From positions 246,890-310,889 of the forward strand of contig NZ_BMZI01000002.1 of the NCBI RefSeq assembly GCF_014652715.1: 64,000 bases of DNA, written 5' to 3'. Shown here in pieces: positions 28,237-36,936 of this stretch (position 1 is its first letter; each line of letters opens with the position of its first letter). Both the position numbers and the translations under genes were made by a program. The DNA comes from Salinicola rhizosphaerae. Its GTDB lineage: Bacteria; Pseudomonadota; Gammaproteobacteria; Pseudomonadales; Halomonadaceae. Below the pieces are notes generated by a model. The model had not been told where the DNA came from. It ran no database searches and worked only from the letters and a program-made list of their open reading frames with translations.

Positions 28237-29295
28237 TCAGGGAATGATCTTCTCGGCACGCAGGCGATCGAACAGATCGAAGAAGGCGCCGCGCGTCTCG
28301 CGGAAGTGGTCGAAGCCGAAGTCACGCGACTTGGTGGTGTCGTTGACGCACTCCTGATCGCGACCGAGGTCGGCATCGGTATGCCACCATGAGGCGAGCT
28401 TGCCGACGTCCGGCTCGACCAGACCGTGCTTCTCGGCGATCTCGCGCCAAGTCGACTCGGCGCCCGCCATCTGCTCGTCCAGCGGCTGCGGCGTCTTCGG
28501 GCAGTCGGCTACCTGTAGCCCAAAATACTCGCCAATCTCGCGCCACATGCGGCGCCAGCGGAAGACATCGCCATTGACCGTGTTGAAGGCCTGATTGGCC
28601 GCGCCCGGCGTGGTCGCGGCCCACTCCATCTGGCGAGCCAGCACCAGCGCGTCGGTCATGTCGGTGAGCACGTTCCACTGCGTGGTCGATCCAGGGAAGA
28701 CGAACGGCTGGCCGGTCGCCTTGCAGATCGAGGCGTAGACGGCGATCGTCGTGCCCATGTTCATGGCGTTGCCGCGAGCATAGCCGATCACGGTATGCGG
28801 GCGATGCACGTTCCAGCTGAAGCCCTGCCGTTCGGCCGACTCGAACAGCACGTCTTCGAGCGCGTAATAGAAGTTGTCACCCGGCACGCGCGGCTCGGAC
28901 TCACGGAACGGCGTTTCGATGCGGCCGCTACCATAAGCCTCGAACGAACCGAGATACTGCTTGGTGCCGGTGACCAGAGAGGCGTGCTTTAGCGGCGCCG
29001 ATTCAAGCCCGGCGAACAGGTTGCGCATCATCTGGCTGTTGGCCTCGACATTCGCCTTCTCATTGTCGCGACGAATCCAGGTGCAGTAGAAGACGTGACT
29101 GATCGGCAGCTCGGCAAGCGCCTGCTTCGTCTGTTCGGCATCCAGCAGATCGGCGGCAACCGGAATGACGCCGCTCTGTTCGGTCGCCCGGCGCGACAGT
29201 CCGTAAACCGTCCAGCCGCTCGCGACCAGGTAAGCGGCCAAATTGCCGCCGGTGATGCCGGTCGCGCCAACGACCAGTGCAGTGCCCTTTTGCAT
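28237..29295 (-). CDS. PRISE-type short-chain reductase (progesterone 5-beta-reductase/iridoid synthase-like)
   Basis: 352 residues, extended SDR with N-terminal Rossmann motif ALVVGATGITGGNLAAYL and SRRA after the second strand. The family-typical blocks follow: FYCTWIRRDN, KQYLGSFEAYG, NFYYALEDVLFE (the Tyr with no Lys at +4, as in PRISE enzymes) and WNVHRPHTVIGYARG. Known members reduce activated enones with NADPH. Start at 29295 fits the Rossmann N terminus. Divergent from a LysR gene that probably controls it (133 bases between starts). Confidence 0.87.
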   Translation of the reverse strand: MQKGTALVVGATGITGGNLAAYLVASGWTVYGLSRRATEQSGVIPVAADLLDAEQTKQALAELPISHVFYCTWIRRDNEKANVEANSQMMRNLFAGLESAPLKHASLVTGTKQYLGSFEAYGSGRIETPFRESEPRVPGDNFYYALEDVLFESAERQGFSWNVHRPHTVIGYARGNAMNMGTTIAVYASICKATGQPFVFPGSTTQWNVLTDMTDALVLARQMEWAATTPGAANQAFNTVNGDVFRWRRMWREIGEYFGLQVADCPKTPQPLDEQMAGAESTWREIAEKHGLVEPDVGKLASWWHTDADLGRDQECVNDTTKSRDFGFDHFRETRGAFFDLFDRLRAEKIIP

Positions 29296-29428
29296 GATTG
29301 CCTCCGTGACAAGTACGTCATTGCGAATTGGCTTCGGTCGCGCCGAAGCGATGAATGCAGTCTGGACACGCCTCACTATTGCTACAATCACAAAGTTCGC
29401 AAATCTTTATTGCATGAGGCGCAACTCG

Positions 29429-30397
29429 ATGACGATCAGCCACCTGGACCTCAATGCCTTGCGTGTTTTCGAGCGAGTCGCCGCTACGGGTAGCTTCACC
29501 GCTGCCGCGCATCACTTCCATCGCGCCGTCTCATCGGTCTCGCGTCAGATTCGCGGTCTCGAGGACGCCATCGGTCAGCCATTGCTTTATCGCCACACGC
29601 GGGCGGTTACGCTGACGGAAGCGGGATGGCGCTACTACGATGAAGTTCGCGAGATCCTCGAACGGCTCGACCTTGCCACCGAGGCACTGGCGCATCCCGG
29701 TGCCGAACCCAGCGGCGTGCTTCGTATCAACGCGCCGGTCGCCTTCGGCCAACATCAGATCGTGCCGCTGTTACACAGGTTCCAGCAGCGACACACCAGC
29801 GTTCAGGTCGAACTGCAGCTCGACGACCGCGTCATCGACCCGGTCAGAGAGGGGAATGACATCACTTTCCGCGTCGGCGAGCTCACCGACTCCTCGCTGG
29901 TCGCTCGCCGCCTGGCACCGATGAACTACGTCGTCGCCGCTGCGCCCGCCTATCTCGAACGTCGCGGAGCACCGGACAGCCCGGAGGCGCTGGATCAGCA
30001 CGACTGCTTGATCTATCAGGGCGAAATGGGGCGCCAACGCTGGTACTTCCAGCCCCTGCCGGCGGGCGATGCCTCGCGTGCGAGTGCGGCGACGCCGTAC
30101 GAAGTCAGCGGCAGTCTTTACAGCAACGACGCGGAAAGCCTCCTGCGCGCCGCACTACTCGGCCAAGGCCTGATCCTCTTTCCGACCTGGTTGGTCGCGG
30201 AGTCGCTCGCGACCGGTGCACTGGTACCACTGCTACCAGCGTGGCAAGCGGAGGTCGTGCCGAAGCGCCGCGATATCCACGTGCTCACCACCGAGCGCCG
30301 CATGAGTGCACGCAAGGTGCGTGCCTTCATGGACTACCTCTTCGATGAGCTGCAGCCCCAGCCGCCTTGGGACCGCTGGCAGCGATCGTCCCAATAG
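29429..30397 (+). CDS. LysR family transcriptional regulator
   Basis: 322 residues. Winged helix-turn-helix DNA-binding domain in the first ~65 residues (LNALRVFERVAATGSFTAAAHHFHRAVSSVSRQIRGLEDAIG), then a periplasmic-binding-like effector domain. Start at 29429 is chosen because TGAGGCG stands nine bases upstream. Transcribed away from the PRISE reductase gene, the classical layout for a LysR regulator and its target. Effector unknown; enones or quinones would fit the target but are inference. Confidence 0.92.
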   Translation: MTISHLDLNALRVFERVAATGSFTAAAHHFHRAVSSVSRQIRGLEDAIGQPLLYRHTRAVTLTEAGWRYYDEVREILERLDLATEALAHPGAEPSGVLRINAPVAFGQHQIVPLLHRFQQRHTSVQVELQLDDRVIDPVREGNDITFRVGELTDSSLVARRLAPMNYVVAAAPAYLERRGAPDSPEALDQHDCLIYQGEMGRQRWYFQPLPAGDASRASAATPYEVSGSLYSNDAESLLRAALLGQGLILFPTWLVAESLATGALVPLLPAWQAEVVPKRRDIHVLTTERRMSARKVRAFMDYLFDELQPQPPWDRWQRSSQ

Positions 30398-30411
30398 TCA
30401 TAGTTAATTAG

Positions 30412-30430
30412 CGATTAAATCGTGCACGAC
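30412..30430 (+). promoter_or_regulatory. Candidate OhrR operator upstream of ohrR
   Basis: Contains palindrome CGATTAAATCG (30412-30422) and the overlapping perfect TCGTGCACGA (30420-30429), followed by C. The core TCG(T/C)GCACGAC recurs upstream of ohr at 31041. It lies about 40-55 bases before the ohrR start. Confidence 0.6.
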
Positions 30431-30467
30431 ATAAATTACGATTTACTTAGCCACCCGACGGCCGCTC

Positions 30468-30911
30468 ATGACGAATCACGAAGAGAACGCTCTGTCGCTC
30501 GACTCTCAACTCTGCTTCGCGCTCTACTCGGCGCAGCTGGCGATGAACAAGCTCTATCGCGGCTTGCTGGGCGAGCTCGGCCTGACCTACCCCCAGTATC
30601 TGGTCATGCTGGTGCTGTGGGAGTCGGACCACCGGAGCGTCTCCGAAATCGGCGAGCAGCTATTCCTCGATTCCGCCACGCTGACGCCGCTGCTCAAGCG
30701 ACTCGAGAAGGCCGAGCTACTGAGCCGTCGGCGCTCCCGCGAGGACGAGCGCCGGGTCGATGTCGAACTGACCGAGCGCGGCCGTGCGCTTCACGATAAA
30801 GCGGCGTCGATCCCGGAGGCCGTGACCTGTGCCAGCCACTGCTCGCCGGCGGAGATGGCATCGCTGCGCGACCAGTTGCACAAGCTGCGCCGTGAACTCG
30901 GTTCTTCGTAG
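30468..30911 (+). CDS. ohrR: MarR family organic peroxide sensor OhrR
   Basis: 147 residues. The peroxide-sensing Cys is in [17 protein letters not shown] at about residue 16, the typical position in OhrR, with conserved Tyr residues nearby. A winged helix follows: [39 protein letters not shown] and [17 protein letters not shown]. An additional Cys pair (TCASHC) near residue 122-126 could provide the second Cys used by two-Cys OhrR proteins. It represses ohr until organic hydroperoxide oxidises the sensor Cys. ohr is next on the same strand. Confidence 0.93.
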   Translation: MTNHEENALSLDSQLCFALYSAQLAMNKLYRGLLGELGLTYPQYLVMLVLWESDHRSVSEIGEQLFLDSATLTPLLKRLEKAELLSRRRSREDERRVDVELTERGRALHDKAASIPEAVTCASHCSPAEMASLRDQLHKLRRELGSS

Positions 30912-31040
30912 GACAGAATCTCGGCATCAAACGCGGCGTCAGCGCCAGCCGACAATAAGCTGGCCCGCCCGAATGGCGTCGCTGAACTGAAATCATGCTT
31001 GCCCCGTGGACGCAGCCGCAACTGCGTTCGACCATAAAGA

Positions 31041-31066
31041 TCGCGCACGACTCAATCGCTAGCGAT
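31041..31066 (+). promoter_or_regulatory. Candidate OhrR operator upstream of ohr
   Basis: TCGCGCACGAC (31041-31051) repeats the element before ohrR with one change. It is followed by the perfect palindrome ATCGCTAGCGAT (31055-31066). It ends 19 bases before the ohr ATG. Confidence 0.6.
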
Positions 31067-31085
31067 CAAAATCAGGAGAAAGTCG

Positions 31086-31514
31086 ATGTCTCTGGAAAAA
31101 GTCCTTTATCGTGCCCAAGCCAATGTCACCGGCGGCCGCGACGGCCGTGCAACGTCCGACGACAAGGCGCTGGACGTCAAACTGTCCACGCCCAAGGAAC
31201 TTGGCGGCGCCGGCGGTGACGGCACCAACCCTGAACAGCTTTTCGCCGCGGGCTACTCCGCCTGCTTTCTGGGCGCACTGAAACTCGTCGCCTCGCAAGA
31301 GAAAGCCAAGCTGCCGGCTGACACCGCCATCACTGGCGAAGTGGGAATCGGCCCCGTCGGCAGCGCATTCGGTATCGAAGCCACGTTGACCGTCAGCCTG
31401 CCTGGCTTGGATCGCACGGAAGCCGAAGCGCTGGTCGAGAAAGCGCACCAGGTCTGCCCGTACTCCAATGCCACGCGCGGCAATATCGACGTGACGCTCA
31501 ACGTCGAGGTGTAA
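31086..31514 (+). CDS. ohr: Organic hydroperoxide resistance protein Ohr
   Basis: 142-residue thiol peroxidase of the OsmC/Ohr family that reduces fatty-acid and other organic hydroperoxides using lipoyl partners. Catalytic Cys pair: the peroxidatic Cys in [20 protein letters not shown] (about residue 60) and the resolving Cys in [17 protein letters not shown] (about 125). The active-site Arg is in the N-terminal [24 protein letters not shown] upstream. Regulated by the preceding ohrR. Confidence 0.96.
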   Translation: MSLEKVLYRAQANVTGGRDGRATSDDKALDVKLSTPKELGGAGGDGTNPEQLFAAGYSACFLGALKLVASQEKAKLPADTAITGEVGIGPVGSAFGIEATLTVSLPGLDRTEAEALVEKAHQVCPYSNATRGNIDVTLNVEV

Positions 31515-31530
31515 TCTTCACGATATCGAA

Positions 31531-31565
31531 AAAGGACCTGCCATCATCGATGGCAGGTCCTTTCT
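31531..31565 (+). terminator. Intrinsic terminator of ohr
   Basis: AAAGGACCTGCCAT and ATGGCAGGTCCTTT pair perfectly with a five-base loop. The arm ends supply the flanking A and T runs, so it could act in both directions. Confidence 0.92.
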
Positions 31566-31658
31566 TTGTGCCCGCTCGCCCTGGTGGCGTTCCGACTGGG
31601 CGATCTGCGACGCCAACACCGCTCCCGATCAGTGTCCGGGGAACGGGGATCGCCACGC

Positions 31659-32057
31659 TCAATGCCCCAGGATGATGGCAGTGATGACGCCGCTGGCGAC
31701 GGCGGCAAGCACGTAGTCTCCGTTGATGTGCAACCAGCGATGGCCCTGCGGCGGCCGTGGCAGGTGGCGATCGTGCCAGTCGCGCACCCAGTAGCGGTCA
31801 TCGTGATAGTAGTGCCGGGAGAGATGGCCACCTTCGTGCCAGCCGTGATGATCGAAATCACGTCCACCATGTCCCCGGTGATCATCACCATGATGCGCCT
31901 GATGATGGTGACCGCCACCATGGCCCTGGTGGCCCGGCGGTCCACCGCCATGATGTCCATTACCGTGTCCGTTGCCATGGCCCGGGTTGGCCTGGGCGAC
32001 TCCGGACAGTCCCAAAGATGCCATCAGAAGCGGAAAGATCCAGCGCTGCGTTTTCAT
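31659..32057 (-). CDS. RcnB family periplasmic protein, His-rich (copy 2)
   Basis: 132 residues. Signal peptide IFPLLMASLGLSGVAQA, then a Gly/His-rich stretch from about residue 25 to 75 (NPGHGNGHGNGHHGGG, HHHQAHHGDDHRGH). The RcnB domain ends the protein: WHEGGHLSRHYYHDD, RPPQGHRWLHINGDYVLAAVASGVITAIILG. RcnB in E. coli helps nickel/cobalt homeostasis in the periplasm. The His-rich segment suggests metal binding. No rcnA or rcnR is near. AAGGAG precedes the start. Tandem paralogue of the gene upstream. Confidence 0.88.
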   Translation of the reverse strand: MKTQRWIFPLLMASLGLSGVAQANPGHGNGHGNGHHGGGPPGHQGHGGGHHHQAHHGDDHRGHGGRDFDHHGWHEGGHLSRHYYHDDRYWVRDWHDRHLPRPPQGHRWLHINGDYVLAAVASGVITAIILGH

Positions 32058-32198
32058 GTCGATCTCCTTGCCCGCCGCACTGGCGTGCGACGAGGAAATG
32101 AGAGGATGCGTGTCGATGAAGCGCGGCGACGCCCGATCATCGACCGGGCGACAACGATAAATAGGACGAGGCGTCGAATCAGCCTCGTGCTCCGGTGG

Positions 32199-32588
32199 CT
32201 AGTGGCCGAGAATGATCGAGGTGATCACACCGGTCGCGACGGCGGCGAGAACATAGTCACCGTCGATCTCGAGCCAGCGATGACCATGCGGCGGCTCCGG
32301 CAGATCATGACCGCGCCAGTTCTGCACCCAATGGCCGTCGTCACGATAGCGATCGGGCACATGGTCGCCTTCATGCCAGTTGGGCGGTCCGCCGCGGCCG
32401 TTACCGGGCCCGCCCTGTTCCTGTCTTGGGTCATGGCCATTGCCATGACCCTGAGGGCCGCCTTGGCCTTGCTGGTGCTGCGGTCCCTGGCCGTTGCCGG
32501 GGCCTCCCTGACCGGGGTTGGCCTGAGCGACGCCGGCAGTGCCCAGCGTCGCGACGATCAAAGATGCAATCAATGTGCGTGTTTTCAT
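32199..32588 (-). CDS. RcnB family periplasmic protein, Gly/Gln-rich (copy 1)
   Basis: 129 residues. Signal peptide KTRTLIASLIVATLGTAGVAQA, low-complexity segment rich in Gly, Gln, Asn and Pro (GPGNGQGPQHQQGQGGPQG), then the same RcnB domain as its neighbour (WHEGDHVPDRYRDDGHW, GHRWLEIDGDYVLAAVATG). It has fewer His in the variable segment than copy 2. Start at 32588 has AGGAGGTCGAC upstream; the frame is open to 32708 without support. The two genes are 141 bases apart on the same strand. Confidence 0.88.
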   Translation of the reverse strand: MKTRTLIASLIVATLGTAGVAQANPGQGGPGNGQGPQHQQGQGGPQGHGNGHDPRQEQGGPGNGRGGPPNWHEGDHVPDRYRDDGHWVQNWRGHDLPEPPHGHRWLEIDGDYVLAAVATGVITSIILGH

Positions 32589-32741
32589 GTCGACCTCCTG
32601 ACGGTCAGCCCTGATTGGCGATGAGACACAGCATGAACCAAAAATTGGAAAACAGTGTTCACTAATTGTGAAAGTGGTGTCTCCGTTTAGCATGCTAATA
32701 TCGCCCATCCAATCTCCTTCTCTCTCGACGGACCGCCACCC

Positions 32742-33953
32742 GTGACAATCGCCGCTAACGAGACGACGCCTTCCACGCCATGGCCTACCATCGTGCTGCT
32801 GGCGCTCACGGCCTTCTGTGCTGCCGCTACACAGCGCATCCTCGACCCGATGCTGCCCAAGGTCGCCGAGGTGTACACCACCTCGCTCGCGGCAGCGTCA
32901 TGGGCAATCACGGCATTCGCCATCGTCTACGGCTGCCTGCAGCTGGTGCTGGGCCCGAGCGGCGACCGCTACGGCAAGCTCCGAGTGATTGCGCTGTTTT
33001 CTCTGCTGGCCGCGGTCGCAAGCTTGCTCTGTGCCCTATCCGGCAGCCTCGCCACGCTGATCGCGGCGCGCATGCTGGCCGGCGTCGGCTGTGCCGCGGT
33101 CATTCCGCTGGCGATGGCGTGGATCGGCGACAACGTACCCTACGAGCAGCGTCAAGCCGTGTTGGCGCGATTTCTGATCGGGCAGATCTGCGGGCTCGCC
33201 TGCGGCCAGACCTTCGGTGGTCTGGCAGCGGAACAGAGCTGGTGGCAGTGGCCGTTTCTCGCCTACACGCTGCTGTTTGCCTTGGCGAGCGGCCTGCTGT
33301 GGCTTCGCGCCGCTCGTCACGAGCGCCCCAAGGGCCGCCGAGACGAGTCACTGACCGTCAGTCTGCGCGCCGTGCTGAGCCAACCGTGGCCACGCGTGGT
33401 ACTGATGGCCGTCTTCTGCGAGGGCGCCGTCGTGTTCTGCGGTTTCGCCTTCGTCGCCAGTCATCTGCACGTGGTCGGCCATCTGCCGCTGGCCGAAGCC
33501 GGCATGATTCTCGCCGTCTTCGCACTCGGCGGGCTCAGCTTCGCACTGCTGGCGAGGCGACTGGTACCCCGGCTTGGCGAGGCCGGGCTGTGCCGAATCG
33601 GCGGCGTGTTGATCGCGATCGCGATTGCCGCCATCGCGCTGCGGCCGACCCCGCTGGTGGCCGTCATCGGCTGCTATCTGTTCGGGCTCGGTTTCTACAT
33701 GCTGCACAACACCTTGCAGACGACCGCCACGCAGATGGCCCCCGAACGTCGCGGCGCCGCCGTCTCGCTCTTCGCCACCGCCTTTTTCACCGGCCAGTCG
33801 GTAGGCACGGGTATCGGCGGCGCCATCATCGGCTTCTACGGCACGACACCGACCCTGGCGCTGGCCGCCGTCGGCGTGCTGCCGGTCGCTTTCGGCTTTG
33901 CAAAGCAAATTCGTCGGCGTCAGAAAGCCATGGTGGCGGAGGTTGCCGGTTAG
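32742..33953 (+). CDS. MFS transporter
   Basis: 403 residues, twelve predicted membrane helices. MFS motif A-like GPSGDRYGKLRVI lies near residue 70 in loop 2-3, with RMLAGVGCAAVIPLAMAWIGD in helix 4. It resembles drug:H+ antiporter-1 exporters; no substrate can be assigned. GTG start at 32742 with only a weak ribosome binding site. Divergent from the RcnB genes. Confidence 0.88.
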   Translation: MTIAANETTPSTPWPTIVLLALTAFCAAATQRILDPMLPKVAEVYTTSLAAASWAITAFAIVYGCLQLVLGPSGDRYGKLRVIALFSLLAAVASLLCALSGSLATLIAARMLAGVGCAAVIPLAMAWIGDNVPYEQRQAVLARFLIGQICGLACGQTFGGLAAEQSWWQWPFLAYTLLFALASGLLWLRAARHERPKGRRDESLTVSLRAVLSQPWPRVVLMAVFCEGAVVFCGFAFVASHLHVVGHLPLAEAGMILAVFALGGLSFALLARRLVPRLGEAGLCRIGGVLIAIAIAAIALRPTPLVAVIGCYLFGLGFYMLHNTLQTTATQMAPERRGAAVSLFATAFFTGQSVGTGIGGAIIGFYGTTPTLALAAVGVLPVAFGFAKQIRRRQKAMVAEVAG

Positions 33954-34044
33954 GCTGCCATTTCTCTCTGCGAATTCGCGCCCGCTTTTCTACGCTGAGT
34001 CAGGTAGAGACAGTCGGAAAACCGTTATCCAGGGAGAAAGGAAG

Positions 34045-34701
34045 ATGCGCCTCTATATCTACGATCACTGCCCTTTTTGCGCTCGCGCCAGGATGATATT
34101 CGGCCTGCGCGACGTGCCGATAGACGTGCAGACGATGCTGTTCGATGACGTCGAGACGCCGACTCGCCTGGTCGGCCAGAAGGATGCGCCGATTCTCGAG
34201 TTCGACGACGGCGGCACGCTGTCGGATACGCAGCAGATCGTGCGCGGCATCGACGACCAGGCCGAAGGCGTCAAAGTGATGGAAGGCCCGCAGAATCCGG
34301 AGATCGAGCGTTGGGTCAAGGCGGCGAGCCCCACCATTTTCAAGCTGTTCGCGCCGCGCGTCGTGGAGGCCCCGCTGGGCGAGCTGGCAACACCGGAAGC
34401 TGCCAGCCAGTTCCGCGCTCACATGACGAAGATGGTGGGTGATCTCGAGTCGCTGCAGGAACAGACTGCGCCGCTGCTCGTGGAATTGGAGCGCTGGCTC
34501 AACGAACTCGAGCCGCTGATCCAATCGCCCGAAGCCGTCAACCAGGTGCTCTCGCTGGATGACATCTCGCTCTATCCGGTGCTACGGCACCTCTCGCTGG
34601 TCGAAGGCGTCAAGTATCCCGCCAACGTCGACGCCTACCGTAAGGCGATGGCACAGCTCTCACGCGTGCCGCTACACGACCAGTCGATCGAACCGAGCTG
34701 A
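34045..34701 (+). CDS. grxB: Glutaredoxin 2
   Basis: 218 residues, GST-like fold. The N-terminal thioredoxin-fold domain carries the active-site CPFC (RLYIYDHCPFCARARMIFG) and cis-Pro region KDAPILEFDDGGTLSDTQ. A helical C-terminal domain runs to ALSRVPLHDQ-like AQLSRVPLHDQSIE. It reduces disulfides and glutathionylated proteins using glutathione. Start at 34045 with GAAAGGAAG upstream; a longer frame overlaps the MFS gene and is rejected. In line with the DUF924 and nfsA genes, all on the same strand. Confidence 0.95.
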   Translation: MRLYIYDHCPFCARARMIFGLRDVPIDVQTMLFDDVETPTRLVGQKDAPILEFDDGGTLSDTQQIVRGIDDQAEGVKVMEGPQNPEIERWVKAASPTIFKLFAPRVVEAPLGELATPEAASQFRAHMTKMVGDLESLQEQTAPLLVELERWLNELEPLIQSPEAVNQVLSLDDISLYPVLRHLSLVEGVKYPANVDAYRKAMAQLSRVPLHDQSIEPS

Positions 34702-34804
34702 TGCTTCCCGCTGTCGGGCCGCGCTATGCTGTGCCGCCAGCGTCACCCGACAGCGCGAAACGCCAACGACATGCGGCCACCCCGAATGGAGAGCCCACCA
34801 CGCC

Positions 34805-35362
34805 ATGCCTGCCCCCGAATGTATCGATCATCAGCCCGTCCTCGATTTCTGGTTCGATGAACTCACGCCGAAGCAGTGGTTCGCCAAGGACGCCGCGCTC
34901 GATCGCACCATCGCCGAGCGCTTCGGCGCCACGCTGGCAGCAGCCGCCAGCGGCGAGATGTGGACATGGCGCCGGTCCGCGCAGGGCCGGCTGGCCGAGG
35001 TGATCGTGCTCGACCAGTTTTCGCGCAACATCCACCGCGACAAACCGCAGGCCTTCGCCCAGGACCCACTGGCACTGGGTCTCGCGCAGGCAGCGATCGA
35101 TGGCGGTCACGACATGGCCCTGCCGGTGTCGCAGCGCATTTTCCTCTACATGCCGTTCATGCACAGCGAGTCGCTGCTGATTCACGGCGAGGCCGTACGG
35201 CTGTTCGACCAGCCGGGCATGGAGGAGCAGCTTCGCTTCGAGCAGCGCCACCGGGACATCATCGAGCGCTTCGGGCGCTATCCACATCGCAACGCCATTC
35301 TCGGGCGCCGCTCGACGCCCGAGGAGTCCGCATTCCTGACGCAGCCGGGCTCGTCGTTCTAG
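34805..35362 (+). CDS. DUF924 family protein
   Basis: 185 residues, all-helical TPR-like family of unknown function. Family marks: VLDFWFDELTPKQWFAKDAALD at the N terminus, LAEVIVLDQFSRNIHRDKPQAFAQDPLAL (about 65-95), RIFLYMPFMHSESL and the end RFGRYPHRNAILGRRSTPEESAFL. The ATG at 34805 fits the family N terminus. Between grxB and nfsA; sometimes annotated as a membrane-like protein, but no membrane span is visible. Confidence 0.9.
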   Translation: MPAPECIDHQPVLDFWFDELTPKQWFAKDAALDRTIAERFGATLAAAASGEMWTWRRSAQGRLAEVIVLDQFSRNIHRDKPQAFAQDPLALGLAQAAIDGGHDMALPVSQRIFLYMPFMHSESLLIHGEAVRLFDQPGMEEQLRFEQRHRDIIERFGRYPHRNAILGRRSTPEESAFLTQPGSSF

Positions 35363-35442
35363 CGATTCTTGAGCAGGCGAACTTTCTTTTCCGCCGTCAA
35401 ACGCGCGATCATGCGCCTCTCGAATTCCTCAGGAGTCAACCC

Positions 35443-36165
35443 ATGACCCCCACGATCGATCTGCTCAAGAGTCACCGCTCGATCCGCGCCTTCACCGAAC
35501 AGCCTGTCAGCGATGTACAGCGCGAGTCGATTCTCACGGCGGCCCAGTCGGCCTCGACCTCGAGCTTTCTCCAATGCTCGTCCATCGTGCGCGTCACCGA
35601 TGCCGCCATGCGCGACACGCTCGTCGAACTCACCGGCGGTCAGAAATGGGTCGCCCAGGCAGCGGAGTTCTGGGTTTTCTGCGCCGACTTCAATCGTCAT
35701 CTCGAGATCTGCCCGGAAGCCGAACTGGGGCTGGCCGAGCAGTTGCTGCTCGGTTCGGTCGACACGGCGATGATGGCGCAGAACGCCATGGTCGCGGCGG
35801 AGTCGCTGGGACTCGGCGGCGTATTCATCGGCGGGCTGCGCAACAATATCGCCGCCGTGACCGAGCTGCTCGACCTGCCGAAATTCGTGCTGCCGCTGTT
35901 CGGTTTCTGCATCGGCTGGCCGGATGCCGAACCCGATCTCAAGCCGCGTCTGCCGCTCTCGATGCTGGTCCACAAGAACCGCTACCAGCCGCTGGACCGT
36001 GACGCGCTTGCCGCCTACGACGACGAGATGCGCGCCTACTACCAGAGCCGCGGCAGCAACCAGCGCGTGGAAACCTGGAGCGAACTGATACAGCGGCTGA
36101 TCGTGAAGGAGTCGCGGCCGTTCATGCTGGAGTATCTGCATAGCCAGGGCTGGGCCACACGCTGA
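35443..36165 (+). CDS. nfsA: Oxygen-insensitive NADPH nitroreductase (NfsA-like)
   Basis: 240 residues, FMN flavoprotein reducing nitroaromatics and quinones by two electrons. Family pattern: LLKSHRSIRAFTEQPVSD, AAQSASTSSFLQCSSIVRV (about 30-50), AAESLGLGGVFIGGLRNN, LPLFGFCIGWPDAEPDLKPRLP and the C-terminal KESRPFMLEYLHSQGW. AGGAG is seven bases before the start. Last of a small redox row with grxB. Confidence 0.93.
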   Translation: MTPTIDLLKSHRSIRAFTEQPVSDVQRESILTAAQSASTSSFLQCSSIVRVTDAAMRDTLVELTGGQKWVAQAAEFWVFCADFNRHLEICPEAELGLAEQLLLGSVDTAMMAQNAMVAAESLGLGGVFIGGLRNNIAAVTELLDLPKFVLPLFGFCIGWPDAEPDLKPRLPLSMLVHKNRYQPLDRDALAAYDDEMRAYYQSRGSNQRVETWSELIQRLIVKESRPFMLEYLHSQGWATR

Positions 36166-36333
36166 GAAAGCGATGATTCCATGGCTGCGCGGGCGCTGCG
36201 CTTCGTTGCGCGGTGCTCGACGATTTCACCTATACCCCATAGGCTCGAACGCCTGCGCGCCGCGCGCCTCACGCTGCATCCCGCTCGCCGATGGACTAAT
36301 CACTTCTCGATCTGAATAGAAAGATGAGTCGCT

Positions 36334-36936
36334 TCACGTCACGATAAAACCGACGCAGGCGGCGGTGGCGAGCCCCATGAGGCCGTTGAAAACCCGCCAG
36401 GCGCGCGGTGTCTTCAGCAGCCGGCCGATGGCCATGCCGAAGCCGGCCCAGCAGGAGATGCAGAAGAAGCCGATGACCTCCATGAACGCCGAAAGCACTA
36501 AAGCGTTGATGAGCAGCGGACCGTCGGCGGGCATGAAGCCGGCGATCAGCGCGATGCCCATCACCCACGCCTTCGGATTGACGAACTGGAAGGTCGCGGC
36601 CTGCCAGGCGGTCAGCGGCCGGCCGCCCTCGCTGGCGGCGAGATCCGGTGGCGGCGCGGTGGCAATCTTCCACGCCAGATAGAGCAGATAGACCGCACCG
36701 ACGATCTTCAGCCCCTGCTGGATCAGCGGGAAGCGCTCGAACAGTACGCCAAGGCCCAGCGCGACGGCCATGAACAGCGCGAAACAGCCCGCCATGATGC
36801 CGAAGATATGCGGCAGGGTACGGCGATAGCCGTAGAGCGCACCGGACGCCGTCAGCATCACGTTGTTGGGGCCTGGCGTACCGGTCATCGAGACGGAGAA
36901 GAGTGCTACCGAGAACCACCAGCCAAGCGACATCAT
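36334..36936 (-). CDS. LysE family amino acid exporter
   Basis: 200 residues with about six hydrophobic helices. The family start is present (WWFSVALFSVSMTGTPGPNNVMLTASGALYG), then FQFVNPKAWVMGIALIAGF near residue 118. Exports amino acids or derivatives, substrate undetermined. Its ATG overlaps the alaX stop (ATGA), so it is translationally coupled to an alanyl-tRNA editing protein. That pairing suggests an amino acid that is also a mischarging risk (serine, glycine, alanine). Confidence 0.92.
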   Translation of the reverse strand: MMSLGWWFSVALFSVSMTGTPGPNNVMLTASGALYGYRRTLPHIFGIMAGCFALFMAVALGLGVLFERFPLIQQGLKIVGAVYLLYLAWKIATAPPPDLAASEGGRPLTAWQAATFQFVNPKAWVMGIALIAGFMPADGPLLINALVLSAFMEVIGFFCISCWAGFGMAIGRLLKTPRAWRVFNGLMGLATAACVGFIVT

